A DNA stretch of 6,512 nt from Pseudofrankia asymbiotica (lineage in GTDB: Bacteria; Actinomycetota; Actinomycetes; Frankiales; Frankiaceae). The stretch spans positions 59,327 to 65,838 of the forward strand of contig NZ_MOMC01000006.1 of assembly GCF_001983105.1 (NCBI RefSeq), given 5' to 3'. A model generated the notes under the pieces. The model was not told where the DNA came from. It searched no databases and saw only the letters and a program-made list of their open reading frames with translations. Positions 5,622 through 6,512 of this stretch are shown piece after piece. A program made the position numbers and the translations under genes. Within the stretch, counting starts at the first letter, position 1; the number at the start of each line of letters is the position of its first letter.

Positions 5622-6512
5622 GTGGGGCTGTGGCCGAGTCGGCGCCTTCCGCGGTCTGGGTTGCCGGGCGTCGGCTTTCTGGTCCGGGTGGGGCGTCGCG
5701 CGATCGTGGAGTCGCTGTACCTGCTGACCGCGCCGGTGATCGCGGCGGCCGGTCTGCCGCTGGTGCTCGGCGGGCTGTGCGTGGGAACAGTGGGTCGGCT
5801 GGTCGCGGGCAGAGCGCCGGTCGTGGCCGGTGTCGCGGCACCGGTGCGGTGGCTGGCCGACGTGGAGTGGTGGCGGATCGGCAGGGTTCGCTCGGCGGCC
5901 GCCGGCGCGGAGAGTCTGGGCCGACGGTCGAGGCCGCGCGGGGCCGCCGCCGCGTCGGACCCGGGGCTGTGGCTAGGCCTGGCCCACGCGGTGGTGGTGC
6001 TGCCCGTCGCCCTGCTCACCGCGGTCGTGACGGCGCTGTGGTGGTTCGTCGGGGTCGCCGGCGCGACGACGGCTGTGCGTAACCGGGGTGCGTCCACCGG
6101 GACGTTGCGGCCCTTGACCCTGAGCACGGGTGGCGCCCAGTCCCACATCGACGTGAGCCTCGGCCTGACCTCGCCGGCCGACCGGATGGCCTTCGGGACC
6201 GTGGTGGGGCTGTCGCTGCTGATGGTGCTGCCGCTGGTGACGCGGGTGTGCGTCGCCGCGCAGGCCGGGCTGGGGCGGGCGCTGCTGTCGGAGGCGTCCC
6301 CGTTGCACCGCAGGATCAGCGGGCTGGAGCATGAGCGCGACACCGCTCGCGCGCAGACCGTCGCCGCGGTGACGGCCGAGGCCGCGGCGCTGCGCCGGCT
6401 CGAACGCGACATCCACGACGGGCCGCAGCAGCGGCTGGTCCGGCTGGCGCTGGAGCTGGGCCGCGCGCAGCGTCATCTCGACCGCAGGCCCGAGGCCGTC
6501 CGGGAGGCGCTC
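5622..6512 (+). CDS. Sensor histidine kinase, PF13796-like membrane sensor plus HisKA_3 (5' part, runs off the window)
   Basis: An open frame reaches the window end: 297 codons from GTG 5622, with an in-frame TGA at 5613-5615. Residue numbers assume that start. The layout matches actinobacterial NarL/DesK-class kinases with a membrane-embedded sensor: a hydrophobic stretch at about 32-57 (from LYLLTAPVIAAAG), a basic cytosolic linker rich in Arg, hydrophobic stretches at about 116-147 and 190-211, then a coiled linker and the dimerisation/phosphoacceptor helix LERDIHDGPQQRLV with phospho-His265. The ATPase domain lies outside the window. A LuxR/NarL response regulator normally sits next to such kinases and is expected downstream. 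GTG 5622 has GAGAGG 10 nt upstream; GTG 5688 and GTG 5706 are alternatives, with conserved sequence beginning only near 5706. Same strand as the glx genes, but separated by 201 nt, so probably its own unit. The stimulus is unknown. Confidence 0.85.
   Translation, partial: MGLWPSRRLPRSGLPGVGFLVRVGRRAIVESLYLLTAPVIAAAGLPLVLGGLCVGTVGRLVAGRAPVVAGVAAPVRWLADVEWWRIGRVRSAAAGAESLGRRSRPRGAAAASDPGLWLGLAHAVVVLPVALLTAVVTALWWFVGVAGATTAVRNRGASTGTLRPLTLSTGGAQSHIDVSLGLTSPADRMAFGTVVGLSLLMVLPLVTRVCVAAQAGLGRALLSEASPLHRRISGLEHERDTARAQTVAAVTAEAAALRRLERDIHDGPQQRLVRLALELGRAQRHLDRRPEAVREAL

Noticed and set aside
5471..6082. Plus-strand open frame in a different frame, starting GTG 5471 and overlapping the kinase
   Set aside because: Its product is Gly/Arg-rich with no recognisable motif. 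The overlapping frame from 5622 carries the sensor and HisKA_3 signatures without interruption.

Overview
The window reads as a very GC-rich actinobacterial chromosome segment. Third codon positions are almost always G or C, GTG starts are used, and the last gene has an actinobacterial-type sensor-kinase layout. A Frankia-, Pseudonocardia- or Streptomyces-like host is plausible, but I cannot fix the genus from sequence alone.

Layout: (1) positions 1-162 are a leader with repeated GTTTCC/GGAAAC motifs. (2) From 163 to 5420 five genes run on the + strand in a tight, operon-like array: a type III / GlnT-like glutamine synthetase homologue (163-1560), a class II glutamine amidotransferase (glxB type, 1620-2570), a GXGXG beta-helix protein (glxC type, 2558-3352), an FMN-binding glutamate-synthase-domain protein (glxD type, 3385-4725) and an XRE/cupin transcription regulator (4722-5420). 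Gaps are 59 nt, -13 nt, 32 nt and -4 nt. (3) A 201-nt gap follows, with a 12-bp inverted repeat across the regulator's stop codon. (4) From about 5622 to the window end, the 5' part of a membrane sensor histidine kinase (PF13796-like sensor plus HisKA_3) runs off the edge.

How the genes fit together: glxB, glxC and glxD correspond to the amidotransferase, GXGXG and FMN/synthase domains of the glutamate synthase large chain, split into three proteins. The same three-protein architecture is N-methylglutamate synthase (MgsABC) of the indirect methylamine pathway, and the GlnT family includes gamma-glutamylmethylamide synthetase (GmaS). The cassette therefore either makes glutamine and glutamate, or assimilates a methylated amine or another small amine through gamma-glutamyl-amide and N-alkyl-glutamate intermediates. 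The N-methylglutamate dehydrogenase genes (mgdABCD) needed to complete the methylamine route are not in the window. The cupin regulator at the 3' end is a likely local controller.

The most distinctive features are a Pro-Gly/Ala-Asp low-complexity tract replacing a normally structured loop in the synthetase, an FMN subunit with no cysteine cluster for an Fe-S centre, and possible alternative RNA stems in the leader. I saw no mobile element, tRNA, rRNA or CRISPR array.
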